Below, piece by piece: positions 13,961 through 14,161 of a stretch of 14,161 bases of DNA. This DNA is from Patescibacteria group bacterium (lineage in GTDB: Bacteria; Patescibacteriota; UBA1384; XYA2-FULL-43-10; CAINNR01). The position numbers and the translations under genes were made by a program. Under the pieces are notes generated by a model. That model was not told the DNA's origin, ran no database searches, and worked only from the letters and a program-made list of their open reading frames with translations. The stretch is taken from assembly GCA_028690755.1 (NCBI GenBank), contig JAQVAO010000005.1, positions 1 to 14,161 on the forward strand, in the 5' to 3' direction. The first letter of the stretch is position 1. Each line of letters begins with the position of its first letter.

Positions 13961-14161
13961 ATGCCAAAAAAAGCTGAAAAATCGGAAAATAAAAACGAAA
14001 AAGAAACAATAAAAAGAGCAAAAACACAGGCGCTGGATGTTGCCTTAGCCTCGATTGAAAAACAGTTTGGAACCGGCTCAATAATGAAATACAGCGCTGA
14101 TAGCAAGATGGATGTTGATGTTATCCCAACCGGCTCTTTTGCTCTCGATTTGGCGCTTGGT
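13961..14161 (+). CDS. recA: Recombinase RecA, N-terminal part (partial)
   Basis: RecA forms filaments on single-stranded DNA for homologous recombination and induces LexA-type self-cleavage. Only 67 codons are inside the window, and the gene runs off the right edge before the Walker A motif. The signature [20 protein letters not shown] (24-43) and [14 protein letters not shown] (54-67) identify it clearly. About 20 charged Lys/Glu-rich residues precede the usual first helix, somewhat more than in most RecA proteins. The ATG at 13961 has AAGGAG four bases upstream, a convincing SD. No recognisable LexA/SOS box of the Escherichia coli or Bacillus type is visible in the 55-base gap. The hairpin in that gap suggests partial separation from the ftsK-rodZ transcript. 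Confidence 0.95.
   Translation, partial: MPKKAEKSENKNEKETIKRAKTQALDVALASIEKQFGTGSIMKYSADSKMDVDVIPTGSFALDLALG

Noticed and set aside
1..14161. Recoded UGA (genetic code 25) as in Gracilibacteria
   Set aside because: All conserved genes are full length without any in-frame TGA, so there is no positive sign of UGA read as glycine.
1..14161. CRISPR array, tRNA, rRNA, riboswitch or transposase
   Set aside because: Reading both strands showed no spaced identical repeats of CRISPR type, no cloverleaf or rRNA-like stretch, no known riboswitch core and no transposase-like protein.

Overview
The window is a densely packed bacterial chromosome segment. It holds eleven complete core-type genes, two genes cut by the window edges (polA at the left, recA at the right) and one unrecognised small gene. 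GC content by eye is about 37-43% in the core genes. The compact proteome, the DUF2207 membrane protein, Lys/Ala-rich tails on ribosomal proteins, frequent lack of a Shine-Dalgarno (SD) sequence, and REP-like or low-complexity intergenic repeats suggest a Candidate Phyla Radiation (Patescibacteria) genome. This is inference: no rRNA or other phylogenetic marker was compared. No core gene has an in-frame TGA, so there is no sign of the UGA=Gly code used by Gracilibacteria and Absconditabacteria.

Left part (1-3763). The end of DNA polymerase I is followed by a GC-rich (about 52%) minus-strand gene of unknown function. That gene has its own SD and terminator and looks like an inserted cassette. 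Then come holA (clamp-loader delta subunit), a DUF2207 membrane protein and lepB (signal peptidase I), all on the plus strand.

Middle (3764-8235). A bidirectional terminator separates lepB from the convergent rpsT (bS20). A divergent promoter pair drives rpsT leftward and a DHH/DHHA1 phosphoesterase (NrnA-like) rightward. rpsO (uS15) and pnp (PNPase) follow. The rpsO-pnp spacer can fold into one long imperfect hairpin ending just before the pnp ribosome-binding site. I judge this the best regulatory candidate in the window.

Right part (8236-14161). A strong promoter precedes a family 4-like uracil-DNA glycosylase and RNase J, ended by a clear terminator. A new promoter then drives ftsK and a RodZ-like HTH-membrane-Ig protein, followed by recA.

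Functionally the window combines DNA replication and repair (polA, holA, UDG, recA), chromosome segregation (ftsK), RNA decay (NrnA-like, PNPase, RNase J), small-subunit ribosomal proteins, and envelope functions (DUF2207, LepB, RodZ-like). The order nrnA-rpsO-pnp-rnj-ftsK-rodZ-recA resembles a compressed form of the Bacillus rpsO-pnpA...rnjB...spoIIIE...ymfM-pgsA-cinA-recA region. No tRNA, rRNA, CRISPR array, transposase or recognisable phage gene was seen.
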